Shown: piece by piece, positions 11,600 to 23,035 of the stretch
How positions within the stretch are numbered: the first letter of the stretch is position 1
Layout of the letters: each line of letters begins with the position of its first letter
Source: Vandiemenella viatica
Taxonomy: Eukaryota > Arthropoda > Insecta > Orthoptera > Morabidae
Assembly (NCBI GenBank): GCA_031002005.1
Contig: CM061921.1
Coordinates: 146,539,283 to 146,603,282, forward strand
Reading direction: 5' to 3'
DNA length: 64,000 bases
Program-made: the position numbers and the translations under genes
Notes under the pieces: generated by a model
Seen by the model: only the letters and a program-made list of their open reading frames with translations
Databases searched by the model: none
What the model was told of the DNA's origin: nothing

Positions 11600-12460
11600 G
11601 AGCACTTAAATGCTACAACTTGTGTTTCTGAGGTGTTTGCCAGAAGTCTGACCACTGTGGTACCAATATGTTCCTCTGGGTAGACCACATATATCGATAC
11701 CGTAACTGCCTCACACTGTTCGGCTTCACCTGGGCCAACTTCACATGGCTTTCTAACGCTCGGCTTTCTTGATCAATCGGTTTGAGCTAACACTTCTCCG
11801 CTTTTTAGAAGCTTGTTGTTTCAATTCTACTTAGGGTTGCCATCCTTAATGTATTATAAAGTATCATATTTTATTTTTGTCGTTATTCTTTATACTTTTT
11901 CCTACCAATAAAGTAAGCAAAAATACTTTATTTCCAGTAAAGTATACAATACATGGAACGGAACGTTCTTAAGCTAGTTCCACAACTTCGTGCAAGAATC
12001 CCTATTGGCCAGGGATTTTTTTTTTGCCCCGTTTGCGTCCTTTGATCCGTGTACTTTACCATTTGGGAGCCGAGGTAACAAGAGTGGGCCATCTATATTG
12101 TTGCATTCGTGCCGACTCGTGTATGCTCGCCGTTATTTCTGAACGGAACGATGGATGTCAGTCTTGTGATTAAAAGCGGAGAATCGCAGGTTCTTCGGTT
12201 TCTCGTCGTTTTGAGGGTGAAGTTTTCTCTGAATTAAGTGGTGACACTAGCCACTCCTGCAGATGATCAATTACTGAAAAAAACCTCCATCACAGGTACA
12301 GTCATTTACTTAGGTTTTACTAAAAAGTTTCCTTATCTCATTGATAATTGTTTATTAATTGATAAAACTGAATAAACTATACCTGTGCGTAAAAAAAACT
12401 GAGGGGAGATACTTTTTTTTTCGTTTGCTGCAGAATCCAATTCGGGAGGACACGGGGACA
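11600..12460. other. no recognised feature
   Basis: AT-rich flank with TACTTTA-rich repeats at 11840-11950. A short open stretch near 12148-12235 looks vaguely transposase-like but is too short to call. Confidence 0.4.
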
Positions 12461-12461
12461 A

Positions 12462-12800
12462 ATTAGGGTTGTAACGGAGCTTTTTTTTTTATCTGCTTAA
12501 CGTTTCTCTAACAGCGAGGTCTTTAGAGACGGGAAAGGATGGGGGGCAAAGAATGGGAAGGAATTTGGCCATGGCCATTTGAAGGAAGCATCCCGGCATT
12601 TGCCTGGAGTGATTTGGGAAACCATGGAAAACCCAAATCTGGTTGCCCGGACGGGGATTCGAACCGCCGTCCTCCCGAATGCGAGGCCAGGACGCTAACC
12701 GTTACACCACCACTCTCGGTGTAACGGAGCTCATCTTTGCGGATGCTGATGCGGATGTTCAGTGCTTGATATATGCGGATGTTTTACGGATGCGGATTTG
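12462..12800 (+). repeat. repeat with GCGGATG modules, split by a SINE
   Basis: Once the SINE at 12481-12719 is removed, GGTTGTAACGGAGCTCATC leads into several GCGGATG motifs (12738-12800). A similar GCGGATGCGGATGCGAAAG run is at 14165-14235. This looks like the end of a dispersed DNA element, but I cannot define its other end. Confidence 0.4.
12481..12719 (-). mobile_element. SINE family A, copy 2
   Basis: Full-length, inverted: T10 tail at 12481, B box as GGGGATTCGAACC (12653-12665), A-box head ending at CTCTCGG. It is flanked by an exact 11-bp target duplication, TGTAACGGAGC, at 12470-12480 and 12720-12730. The exact duplication shows a relatively recent LINE-mediated insertion. Confidence 0.92.
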
Positions 12801-13115
12801 GAGGTGGAAAAATAAATTTGTAATTATTTATTTTTTAATACTATATCAAAAATTAATTTTAAATCAAAATTTTATGCCAAATTCTGTCTTTTTTTCATAA
12901 CTTAAGTCTGTTTCCATATAATACTGCCATATTGACTTATTATTGCCCCATCTTTCAACAAAATATACTTGGATGATTTCACAAGTGTATAAAATTATTT
13001 GCATAACTACGCACGTGTCTAAGAACCAATGTTTGTCATATGAACTTTGCGGAGTTCGTGGCACTAATTCAAGCGTCAAGCACAAGACCACGCCACTGCA
13101 CATCTCCGTGCTCGC

Positions 13116-13364
13116 TATTTTTTTTTTTTTTTGTTTTGTTTTTTTATGACTATATGCCTCGTCGACGTCAAGGTCATTAGAGAAGTGAATGGATCGGGGC
13201 TAGGAACGGGAAGGAATTCGGCCCTGGCCTTTTAAAGGAATCATTCGCCTGGAGTGATTTAGGGAAACCATAAAATCCAAAATTTTAATGCCCCGACGGG
13301 GATTCGAACCCGCGTCCTCCCGAATGCGAAGCCAGAGCGTTAACGCTCACCCACCACTCTCAAT
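13116..13364 (-). mobile_element. SINE family A, copy 3
   Basis: Full-length inverted copy with a T-rich tail (13118-13146). Exact 11-bp target duplication TCCGTGCTCGC at 13105-13115 and 13365-13375. The 3' body variant CGTCGACGTCAAGGTCATTAG is shared with copies at 2235, 19631 and 36679, and differs from the CAGCGAGGTCTTTAGAGACGG variant at 12481, 13770, 14820 and 30558. That points to two subfamilies. Confidence 0.92.
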
Positions 13365-13769
13365 TCCGTGCTCGCCACCCGCATTCCCACCGCTCTAGTA
13401 GCGCATTCACAGTACAACTTGTAGGACCTACGATGATCCGATTTTCGATAAATAACTCTTGACGGACCGTGAAAGGGGTTACAGAACTACATGTAGGACG
13501 TGTTGGATGTTGTTGGACTCCCAGACAACCAAAAAAGGGCCCTTGCTGTCCAACAAGCTAGAGATATTGGAGGAAGCTATTGGAAGAAACATCATATTAG
13601 TGTGCTACAAGGACACATGGTGTGCCGCGAGAAAGTATGAGTGGAAAGGATTGTTTGGAACATTTTGTTGGACGCCTTCTATTAGCGTGAATGGGTGATC
13701 GCATTCTACGGTAGTTCTACACGGATGTCCGGATAGGCCGCTTTACTTTACATGCAAGTTCAAACTTGA

Positions 13770-13971
13770 TTTTTTTTAACTGCTTTACGTCTCACAACAG
13801 CGAGGTCTTTAGAGACGGGAAAGGATAGGGGCAAGGAATGGGAAGGAATTCGGCAATTGCCTTTTTTAAAGGAAGCATCCCGGCATTTGCCTGGAGTGAT
13901 TTGGGAAACCATGGAAGACCCAAATCTGGATGCCCGGACGGGGATTCGAACCACCCGAATGCGAGGCCAGA
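13770..13971 (-). mobile_element. SINE family A, copy 4, 5'-truncated
   Basis: Inverted copy lacking the A-box head; the B-box region also has a deletion (GATTCGAACCACCCGAATG instead of the longer form). It is flanked by CAAACTTGA at 13761-13769 and 13973-13980 (first base shared), so the truncation arose at insertion rather than later. Confidence 0.85.
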
Positions 13972-14247
13972 CAAACTTGAAATTGTAAATTCGTCGCTTG
14001 GGTATTAACGCCGTCAGTTCATTGTTACTTTTATCGCAAGATGGTCAGAAAAAAAAACACTTTTTTGTTAGCTAAGCGACGATGGGCAGTATCTCCTATA
14101 AAGAGCAAAGAATAATATATATTGCAATGTAAACAAAACATCCGGTATACATCCGCATTAAAAATTGCGGATGCGGATGCGAAAGCTGATGTAGGATTTC
14201 AAACGAAAGTTCCGCTCTTGCGGATGTGGATATCCGTTGGTCTATCG

Positions 14248-14372
14248 CAATCACTCCAGGCGAATAACGGGATGGTTACTTCAAAAGGCCATGGCCCAAT
14301 CGCTTCCAGTTCCTTGCCCCCAGTCTTTTCCCGCCTCTAATGACATCGGCATCGATGAGGTGTAAAACAAAA
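14248..14372 (+). mobile_element. SINE family A, copy 5, 3' half only
   Basis: Begins at CAATCACTCCAGGCGAAT and runs to GATGAGGTGTAAAAC with an A-rich end. The tRNA-like head is missing. It follows the GCGGATG repeat at 14165-14240. Confidence 0.8.
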
Positions 14373-14514
14373 ATACAAATAAGATGAAAAACATCATGAC
14401 ATTAGGAAGTAGGTGTTTAGGAAAGTTGCCACTGTAACATGTGTGTCATCGCAATTTAATTAAAATTAATTACAAATGAACCTGACGCCTATCATAAAAC
14501 TCTTTTTCTCTTAT

Positions 14515-14700
14515 AAGTTTTTATATGTTTAGGGTTTTACGCCACTTCGATTGGAAGGAAATCGACCAGATATGTGATCTTTAATTCCCCTAGTGTGGCG
14601 TGATTTCCCCGTGCAAAACCGCATTACATATGGCCAGATTAAGGATCGAATCTGCGTCCTTCCGATTGCCAGGAAAGAAAGTTATTACTCACACACTAGT
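14515..14700 (-). mobile_element. possible tRNA-like SINE (another family)
   Basis: On the - strand there is a B-box-like CAGATTCGATCC (14647-14658) and GCGGTTTTGCACGGGG. The 3' part GGTTTTACGCCACTTCG (14532) is like the ends of SINE family A tails in position only. No second copy in the window; weak call. Confidence 0.35.
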
Positions 14701-14819
14701 ATCAGATTAAAAATCTCAAACTGAGATATTCCCAGTGAACTGCACTGTGTGATCCCTTTTTTTGTGATGTTGCAGCTCACAACACGTTAAGCATAAAAAT
14801 ATTCCTTTAAGATCTAGCA

Positions 14820-15068
14820 CCGAGAATGGTGGTGTAACGGTTAGCGTTCTGGCCTCGTATTCGGGAGGACGGCGGTTCGAATCCCCGTCCGGGCATCCAG
14901 ATTTGGGTTTTCCATGGTTTCCCAAATCACTCCAGGAAAATGCCGGGATGCTTCCTTCAAAAGGCCATGGCCGAATTCCTTCCCATTCCTTGCCCCCCAT
15001 CCTTTCCCGTCTCTAAATACCTCGCTGTTAGAGAGACGTTAAGTAGATTAAAATATATATATATATAT
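14820..15068 (+). mobile_element. SINE family A, copy 6
   Basis: Full-length: head CGAGAATGGTGGTGTAACGG, B box GGCGGTTCGAATCCCCG, body and an unusual (AT)n tail at 15050-15067 instead of pure A. Flanked by GATCTAGCA (14811-14819) and GGTCTAGCA (15069-15077), an 8/9 match that I take as its target duplication. Confidence 0.9.
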
Positions 15069-15077
15069 GGTCTAGCA

Positions 15078-17490
15078 GCGAAGCAGGTAGTTTGCCTGCA
15101 GGGGAATATTACGTCCTGAGTGGATAAAGCAACAACGAGTAGACCTATATTCACAACACGTAACATTGTTGTGACGTGTTGTTCATCTTGGCTGTGACGC
15201 ATGAATTTCTTAGTGGTCTATTTACATCAAGATTGGAAACGCTTTATCATTACAGTCGCTTGTTAATTCCGAAGCTAAAAAGATGATTCAACAGTAATCA
15301 TACACGGTATTAATAGTGGAGTGCTGTCGCTGTTAGTCGAATAAGAACCGCATATCTGATTAAGTCAACAACACAACGGATAAATCTTCTGATCCTTATT
15401 ATTATATCAAAAGTTAAAGTAACACTCTGGCTTCGATATTTTTCATAGTTATACTCTAAAGAAATTTGCAAATCATTTATGTATTGAACTGCTATGAACG
15501 TGCAGAAAAAAAAATGGAAAATATAAACAATTTCTTTAGGAAGTGCATTTCATTTTTTTTTAGGAAACCCCATTTAATGATTCCTAACTGACACTTCAGG
15601 AAGGTACTTTAAATACCTCACTGTGAATATTTGACAATATCTTTGTCTTTCTAATTCAGCAGATAGCATATAAAATTACCTTCCCCTCTCTCTTTGTTAT
15701 GACTCAGGTCGCCTGTGCAGTAATATTGCGGCTGGCTTATATTTTCGTCCTGGAACTCAGCCATGTTTCTAATATTACATCAGAAATGTTAGAAAACTGT
15801 CTCTCTTACATATTGCTTCCACTCGTCACACAAATAATCCATTTTTGTGTTATATCTCTATTTTATTTGTAGTGTGGATGATTTTTTTCTTGAAAATCTT
15901 AAAGGTTTTAGGTATTTTAATTTGTTCTGTGTTTACGGTCATAAGCAATAAATACAGTGCACATACGATAAGGTCATTGCTAGCACGCGTTGAGATGATA
16001 CTTCTGGTTAGAACAAGTGGGGTTGTTAAATCATCGAAGTGGAAAAGAATTAAAACATTTCAACATTAAGAAAACTGCATCAGTGAAACAAGTTTTCACG
16101 TCTTTATCACTGACAAAAACTATATTAATGTAACAATACTACGTTTTGCTAAAGGCACACAATTACTTTATTTATACGACTTCTGATATGAGCTATGCTA
16201 ATTCCCCGTAAAGTTGTATCTTGAATTCCTTTTACCAACGAGGTATCTGAATTTGGTCGACTTCAGTGGTAAATAAATAAAAGATCCATCTGAAAGAAAA
16301 ACCCTCCACGTTAAATCAAAATTACGTATCACTCAGTTTCTTCAGCTTATCACCAGACCAATAAACGTAATCTTCTATTATTGGGTAGAACACCAACAGC
16401 TTTAGTTTTCATTTTTTATCCTTTACAAAACAACAATTACCAAACTGTTCTCAACTAATCTTACAACAATCTTAGTACGTATTACACTTACTTAATACAG
16501 AAATCTTTTACGTAAAGTGTCAACAGTTCTAAAAACAGTTTCTTAACAGTTTTCGGGGCTTTCCCGTTGTACTTCTGACCCATTTTATTCACTTCTCGTA
16601 GCTAAAAATTTGTACGAGTGGAAATACTTACCTGACAGGTGTAGTTTATTTGCTACAACAAAGGAAAGAAAAAATCAGAGATCTTTCTGCTTTAATTTAA
16701 TGCATTACACAAAACCAGATTACAAACTAATGATGCCACTAAATGTGGTTATACATGAGAACGAATTACTAGTTGGTAAATATGAGGAAGAAGTGAAATA
16801 TTTGTATACATCCACGTCGAGAATCATTGAAATACGTTTAAGAGGATGACATGACTCTAGTTCAGGTAAATTTCATCCATTTGGTATGTGCATCCGTTAA
16901 GTATTTAATTTCTCCGTTATTTTCTCTGGTGGATAAATGTGAGCGGGATAAACCCAGACGACTTGCTTGACCGTTCTTTGATCTTATTCAGTACCTTATC
17001 TAAACCTAACAGCATCACCATGTTCTAAAAACTGGCACACTAGAATTTTATGGGAATCTTTTTTCGTAATCTAGTTACTTTAAAATTATATAGTTCATGT
17101 AAAACTAAGCCTCCCGACAACTTTCCTAACAATTGCAGTAAAATATTCGTTCCTTTTTATACCAAAGTGATTACCTGGAATTTAGTATGCTAGAAAATGA
17201 GGAAGATGTTGACGTTAAGGAAGCACCATAGCCTGCTGTAAACACATGTTCTTGTTCTCCGAGTACCATACCCCGGTGTGAGTGTAGGCGGTTATAATTG
17301 GGGGAGGGGGCGTTCACCCCTCCACAGTAGCCTCCTGGGGGAAGTGAACTGGGGTAGGTTCCCCGTTGCCTTCATGGAGCAAGGAATATATGGAGACGAC
17401 GCAAGGGACCTTCGGCACATACTGGAGTGAAACCGGGTGGAGAGAAGTGGGGAGGGGAGGCCGCCATATTGCTTGACAGGAGAAACACGG
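15078..17490. other. no recognised gene
   Basis: Mostly AT-rich. An open stretch at 16610-16849 (+) has no recognisable domain. A GC-richer patch at 17240-17480 contains ATGGAGCAAGGAATATATGG (17372-17391), which recurs inverted with one change at 19060-19085. Confidence 0.45.
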
Positions 17491-17504
17491 GAAATTAGCA
17501 CAAA

Positions 17505-18025
17505 AAACCTCAAGAGAATCATAAAAACACCGCAATTTGATGATGGATTATTATGTAACTCGACGAGACACATCAAAAATGAAGAATAAAATTTTTTGAT
17601 ATCGTGCTTAGTTCTCGAGATATACTGTCTCAAAAGAGTGGAGTTTCTGGTTGAAATTCAGAAGAAACGTGTCCCCAAAGTCATGATAGATTCTGATGTA
17701 ACACGACGATACAAATCGAAAATAAAGAATAAAATTTTTCGATATCTCGCTTAGTTCGCGAGATATACTGTCTCAAAAGTGAGGTTGTTAGGTTATGAGG
17801 GGATTCAACGATAACCGTGGCGCCAAATTTGATGACTAATTCTCATGTAACTCGATGAGAGAAACTGAAAGTAAAGAATAAATTTTTTTGATATCTCGCT
17901 TAGTTCTCGAGATATTGTACCTTAAAATTGACGTGATTAAGTTGAAATGTGACCTGGACCAGAAGAAAACTATCGCCATATCCATATTTGATGATGAATT
18001 CGGACGTAACTTAATGAGCAGGTAA
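17505..18025 (+). repeat. tandem repeat, unit about 145 bp, about 3.5 copies
   Basis: Units begin near 17505, 17645, 17785 and 17940. Each contains a TTGATGATG/TGATGACT stretch, 'TGTAACTCGACGAGA', 'AAAGAATAAA' and a 3' block TCTCGCTTAGTTCTCGAGAT. Copies are about 75-85% alike by eye. The palindromic CTCGAGA and the ordered modules suggest an old satellite-like or element-internal array. Confidence 0.75.
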
Positions 18026-19280
18026 TTCTTTTTAACTTGAATAACAAACTGTTTATTTCTACAGTCCTTAAATTTTAGTTGATGTTCAAATAGGTTATAT
18101 TTTCACATTCTATTTCAGTAATTGACAAGAAAGATTTCGAAATCTAGAAATATACTTGTAGACATATTTACAAACAGAAACAAGACATATCTGAAATTTT
18201 AAAAATAGCATAAGTCAGTGTTTAGAACTTTAAAAAAATTAATACTTCATAAAACCTCATAGTTTCTGAGCTTACTTAGAAGATACTGTACTGTTAGTGG
18301 CCTATATAATTTTGCTAGAAAAATCAGTGCATTCATAAATCAGAAGCTAACAGCTAATAATAAATTGTTTGTTCTCTTCTGGTATACACCGCATTTCAAC
18401 CTGCCAACATTTCCATTAATATTGCCGCTACAAAACCAAACTATGTAGACACATCTAAACAAAAGAAATACATCGCGAACTACATTTTGGACAACAAAGT
18501 TTATTTCATCACGTATAGTAGTTCGCACAGCACAAATTATCACCATTAATTTCATCGTGCACTTTCAGTGTAAACTTAAACGTGAGTAATGCATGCAGAA
18601 TACCATATTCACTGTGTCGCGATGTAAACATGGCCCGCTTAAATTAAATATCCAACACTTGTCTACAATAAGGCTAGCTTTTCAGGTGCAAAATAGTAAC
18701 ATATGCTAATTGTCTACTCTACACCAACAAAAATTTGAGAATGATATGATCCTATTGAGAGCAATGAATAAATTTATAGCGAATGGCACTAATGTTGCAG
18801 TTGCCTGTCAGATACTTCAAGAACGATAATTACAATGTGACTTACTTATGAAACGCTATTCCAGGTTTTTTCCTATCTCGTCTGTTTGTGCAACCATATA
18901 CAGCACAACTTGGGATTATAGAAAACTTTAGAATATTAGAAAATGAAATATTCTCAGCAGCTGACACAGTGCAAACAGCCCAATGTTTTGGTACTCCTAC
19001 GATATCCGCCGCGCAAGCGCAGTTTTTTCACGAGGTTTCACGGATTTAGCGTTATCTCGTCTCCATATATTCCTTCCTCCATGGTTGCTTTCCCCTGCAT
19101 ATGATGTGATGATGTGTGTGTTCAGTGACAACCCTGAATTTCGAGTTTAGTCCCTTCCTGTTAAATATTAGATATTCCGAAGAATACGAGGCTTCAGGGT
19201 GGGTGACTGGTAGTGTTTGATTTTAGTGTTGCCAGACTCTTTCCATTGTAAGTGTACTTGACAGTTTGAACAATCTGGCC
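18026..19280. other. no recognised gene
   Basis: AT-rich to about 18950, then GC- and CpG-richer from 18990 to 19280 without an identifiable element. Confidence 0.45.
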
Positions 19281-19302
19281 AGTCATGTTATCCGCTCCAT
19301 CC

Positions 19303-19512
19303 AAAATGCCAGTCCCGAACATAAAACAGCTCGCTCGCGAGGATCCGTCAAAACACGATATGAAGAATCGTTTGGTAAAGAAATTAGAGCACAGTATTCG
19401 GTATACAGTCGAGTACAATAACTCGCAAACAAAATGCCACATAATTATTAGAGGAACCAAGACTCATTATCTTGATAGGCTTTTTACCATCCTAGATGTA
19501 TGTGTCTGTTAG
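19303..19512 (+). CDS. unidentified small reading frame, possible exon
   Basis: A 69-codon frame from the second ATG (MPVPNIKQLAREDPSKHDM...) ends at TAG 19510-19512; an earlier in-frame ATG at 19285 is also possible. The composition is more protein-like than the surroundings (charged, no low complexity) and lies in a CpG-richer patch. The sequence GAT|GTATGT at 19495-19500 could be a splice donor that would end an exon just before the stop. No family is recognised and no second copy is seen in the window. It may equally be chance. Confidence 0.25.
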   Translation, partial: KMPVPNIKQLAREDPSKHDMKNRLVKKLEHSIRYTVEYNNSQTKCHIIIRGTKTHYLDRLFTILDVCVC

Positions 19513-19630
19513 GAGTTTCCTTTTCTTTATCCTTACTTTATCAGTTTTTTTCGTAGAAATTATTTAGTGTTCTTCTGTATGTTTAAGTTTCCAGCAAATC
19601 TTTGCCTATCCTCTATTTTCGACTGTAGCA

Positions 19631-19766
19631 CTTGCTTTTTTTTCTGGCTTTACGCATCGTCGACGTCGAGTCATTAAAGGCGGGAATGTACTGGGGGCAA
19701 GGAGGAACGGGAAGCAATTCGGCCATGGCCTTTTGAACGAATCATCCCGGCATTCGCTAGGTGTGA
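19631..19766 (-). mobile_element. SINE family A, copy 7, 3' part
   Basis: Inverted copy, with TTTTTTTCTGGCTTTACGC at the tail side and GGTGTGATTTC where the head is cut off. The tRNA-like part is missing. Confidence 0.8.
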
Positions 19767-20044
19767 TTTCATCTAACCATATAGCACTTGAAGTCACCAC
19801 ATCAGAATAAATTTAGTAAAATTTTCAGCATAGTTCTATTTTTAATGCGTTTTTCGATTAACTATTCATGAAATTAGTTTTGTCACATAACCATTTGCAA
19901 TGTCCCCCTTTTGCTTGAAATCTCGGAACACGTGAGAGATCCAGCAGTGCTATTACCATAAGTATACGATTGTGTTACCTCAACATTAAACGGTTTCATT
20001 TCTGTAACGAATAAATGGATATATAAATATATGAAATATTACGA

Positions 20045-20860
20045 TTAACAATGTCGAAATCCACAAAATCGTTTACTACTGGCCTTGTGATATGGCGCAT
20101 TATCATGCTGAAAAATGCCACTGCCGTTGGGAAACATGGTCGTCATGAAGGGATATACGTGGTCTGCAACCAGTGTAAGATACTTATTGGCAGTCATGGT
20201 GCCTTGCACGAGCTCCACTGAACCCATGGATGCCCACGTAAATGTTTCATAGAGCATAATTTAGCCACCACCAGTTTGTCTCCGTCCCGCAGTACAGGTG
20301 TCAGGAAGCTGTTCCCTTGGAATATGACAGATTCGCACTCTCCCATCGGCATAATGAAGAAGGTATCGGGATTCATCAGACCATGCAACGCTCTGCCACT
20401 GCGCCAACGTCCAGTGACGATGATCACGTGCCCATTTCAGTGTAGTTGCCAATGCCGTTTTGTTAACATTGGCACGTTCATGGGTTTTCGGCTGCGGAGG
20501 CCCATCGTTAGTAGTGTTCGGTGCACAGTGTGTTCAGACACACTTGTACTATGCCCAGCATTAAAGTCCGATGTTAATTCTGGCACAGTTCATTGCCTGC
20601 CCTGTTTTACCCGTCTGCCCAGCCTACGACATCCGACATATGTCGTGAGAGTTGGCCGCCCAACTCCTCCACGTATGGACGTGGTTTCACCTTGGTTTCG
20701 CCACTTGTTGAAGACACTCACCACAGCACTCCTCGAACACCCGACAAGTCGTGCGGTTTGAGAAATGCTCGTGCGGGGCCTTCACAATCTTCCCTCGGTC
20801 AAACTCGGATAGATCGCGTGCCTTCCCCATTCTAAACTCGGATAGCACGCTCATTGATAC
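20045..20860 (-). pseudogene. Tc1-like transposase (second family), truncated
   Basis: On the - strand: N-terminus MGKARDLSEFDRGKIV (from about 20842), a helix-turn-helix region, then in another frame WARDHRHWTLAQWQSVAWSD with the first catalytic Asp, followed by ESRYLLHYADGRVRI, and in a third frame FQHDNAPYHKA with the second Asp. The final catalytic Glu region is absent. Several frameshifts. The order, spacing and motifs are those of Tc1-like DDE transposases. Confidence 0.85.
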
Positions 20861-20933
20861 TACATGCACCGTGCGTGTGTATCAGTTTATATTGATAGTA
20901 GGCAGGCAGTCATAAAGTTCTGGCTTATCAGTG
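20045..20933 (-). mobile_element. Tc1-like transposon, second family, truncated
   Basis: The transposase start side ends in TGGCTTATCAGTG followed by TA (20934-20935), a typical Tc1-like terminus. The other end is missing because the element is cut at about 20045 within the transposase. A second member begins near 63600 and runs off the window. This family differs from the one at 7445 and 30360 in both ends and protein. Confidence 0.8.
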
Positions 20934-20935
20934 TA

Positions 20936-22375
20936 TATTTATTGCGACTAGAAATAACGTTCTAAATAATCATTTAGGTATATGACCGATAAGGTTTTAT
21001 ACTTCTGGCATAATTTTGTTAATGTACGTAAGAGTGGTATTGTAGTAAACGAGCGGCAATTCACTACAACCAAGGTTGGATTCGTCTCTGATCAACCACT
21101 CCCCGATCAGCTTCCCGAAGATATGTGGCTATAAGATCAGAGCAATTACGTTCTGCCCTCACTTATTGCTAGTAATGAGCAGGAATCAGCGATACAAAAC
21201 ATGTAGTTGAAAGAATGGAGTGACTTTAATACTTCAATAAAAATGAGCACATAGACATACACTTGAAATAACTGAAAAATACTGCATAAAATAACTCTCA
21301 TAAAAGGAATCTCTTACTAATAAAATCCTGTCACTCGGAATATTCTTTCTAAGCCAGCAGAAGGGTATAAATGCATTTAGTTTACCTAATAAAATCTGCA
21401 TGTCGTCTGGCAACGTGGTCCATCCTGAGAATCGGCGAATAGACTGCCCTGGAGGCTGTTCTCGACTGCGCTCTCCAGAGTAGGAGCGTAGTGGGGGAAG
21501 TCATGTGACATTATTTCTATTCGTTTAAAAACCCTTAGTAAGGGCTTTTCTGGGCTACCGTGGTAGGGGGACTCCTTCCCACGGGAAGTGACTTTGCCCA
21601 ACCTTGAGCTCTGCTTCGTTGGGTGGAATTACATTGCATAGCTGCAGCTTGAGAAAAATTATCCCGAGTAAAAGTTTGCAAGATACTATAACTAAAATCC
21701 CTCAATATACTACAGTATAATTCGTGTCATCACCACATCAAATCAGACGACATCTTTTTCCACTAACCTTTCAAGTAGACCAGTACGGTGAGCCTCCACA
21801 AGCTAAAAGATGTGCCACAAAATTTTATCTATTGTAAGGAATTAACCGCTGTATTTTTTACTACCTATTTTATTCCAGTTTCTGTGGTTCAAATACCATG
21901 ATTAACTACGTATTATCGTATTCTTTTAATTAAATGTTAATTATTTGCTCTCAGTTGTTTTTATTTTTAGTTTTGTTAATTCATTTTTAAATATTTTTGT
22001 TTGTCGTCTCTACTGCTACTCTTGGAGGCTCTGCGGCTCTGTCATATGTTCTCTGTACGTGCTTTCCCCTCGAAAATACTATGATTACCAACCTTTCCAA
22101 ATATTTTATTATTGCGTTTCGTTGTTTTGGTATTTGTCCTTCATTTCGGTGACGGTGCTTTTCCATCTATATTACTTTCTTCCTGTACTGTTACACCGAC
22201 CCATTGTTAGACATCACTTTAAAAAAAATCAAAGCCGTGTTTGTCTGACTCCTTTGAGGAGTTTAATCCTACTTCTTACAATTATTTCAGTTCTATCACA
22301 GTGTGCTCCGAATTGGTCCGAAAATTGTGTTAGTCAGTAGTTACTTTTGCTATTTTCTAATAAAATTAGTAGACT
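20936..22375. other. no recognised gene; one GC-rich patch
   Basis: Mostly AT-rich. At 21390-21610 there is a GC-rich block that stays open on the - strand for 71 codons (starting MGKVTSRGKESPYHG) but matches no protein family I know. The open stretch 21945-22340 (+) is rich in Leu/Phe/Ser because of T-rich DNA and is probably chance. Confidence 0.45.
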
Positions 22376-22379
22376 ATGG

Positions 22380-22620
22380 TCGTAGATAGGTGGCTCACTG
22401 GTTGAGGCCTCTGATTGGAGATCGAGAGGTCCTCCGTTCGAATCCCTGTCTCGGCCCTGATACAGCTTGCTGTGTAATGTATGCCAGAACGCTTCCTTTG
22501 TTTCGTTTCACGTTTAACTGTAGGTCCCCTATACCCGGTAGGATTACCAGATTAATTTAAAGCAGCTACTATAGGGGCGCAATATGCAGCCAGTAAAAAT
22601 CCTGTCTCCAGATCATTAGG
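22380..22620 (+). mobile_element. tRNA-like SINE (third family)
   Basis: GATAGGTGGCTCACTGGTTG forms an A-box-like head and CCGTTCGAATCCCTGTC the B box, followed by a family-specific body. Part of that body, AACTGTAGGTC...ACCCGGTAGGATTACC (22516-22550), recurs at 58866-58900, so it is a dispersed repeat rather than a tRNA gene. Confidence 0.6.
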
Positions 22621-22823
22621 ACCATACCAGCTTCAGTGGTGAAACAGTAACGCTGCTATGGTTCCCAATAAATTTAAATTACGTTTATCAACAAAACATT
22701 CTTCTCTTTCAAACAAAGATGTCGATTATTTTCGTCGGTTGCTGAAAAAAAAAATAGAAATAAAACAAAGATCATTCGTGACCGCTACGGTATGTGTTTC
22801 GGAAAAAATACAGGAAGCTAGCT

Positions 22824-23035
22824 TCTCAGACTATCATAAATTACATACGGGGATAATTAAACGCGGAAATAAATATTAACATGCTGTTGTGTGTTCTGTA
22901 TCGTGACAAATAATATGAACGAAAAGCTACGTGGCCTGGCTCTGAACCCCCCCCCCCCCACATATCCCAGCGTAGCTTTCCAGCCAACCCCCCCCCCTCC
23001 CCCCTAGACAGAGCTCGTAGTTTATGCACACTCCC
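22824..23035 (+). mobile_element. MITE family M, copy 1, truncated
   Basis: Right part of the element seen complete at 54542-54899: AGACTATCATAAATTACAT, then TCTGTATCGTGACAAATAATATGAAC, a C-run, GCGTAGCTTTCCAGC, and the end GTAGTTTATGCACACTCCC followed by TTA. The left inverted repeat is missing. Confidence 0.75.

Noticed and set aside
16610..16849. 79-codon + strand frame as a possible exon
   Set aside because: No motif, no convincing splice sites, AT-rich codons; left as unsupported.
21945..22340. 131-codon + strand frame with hydrophobic segments, looking like a membrane protein
   Set aside because: Phe/Leu/Ser/Tyr richness is what T-rich DNA gives by chance; no splice context or motif.
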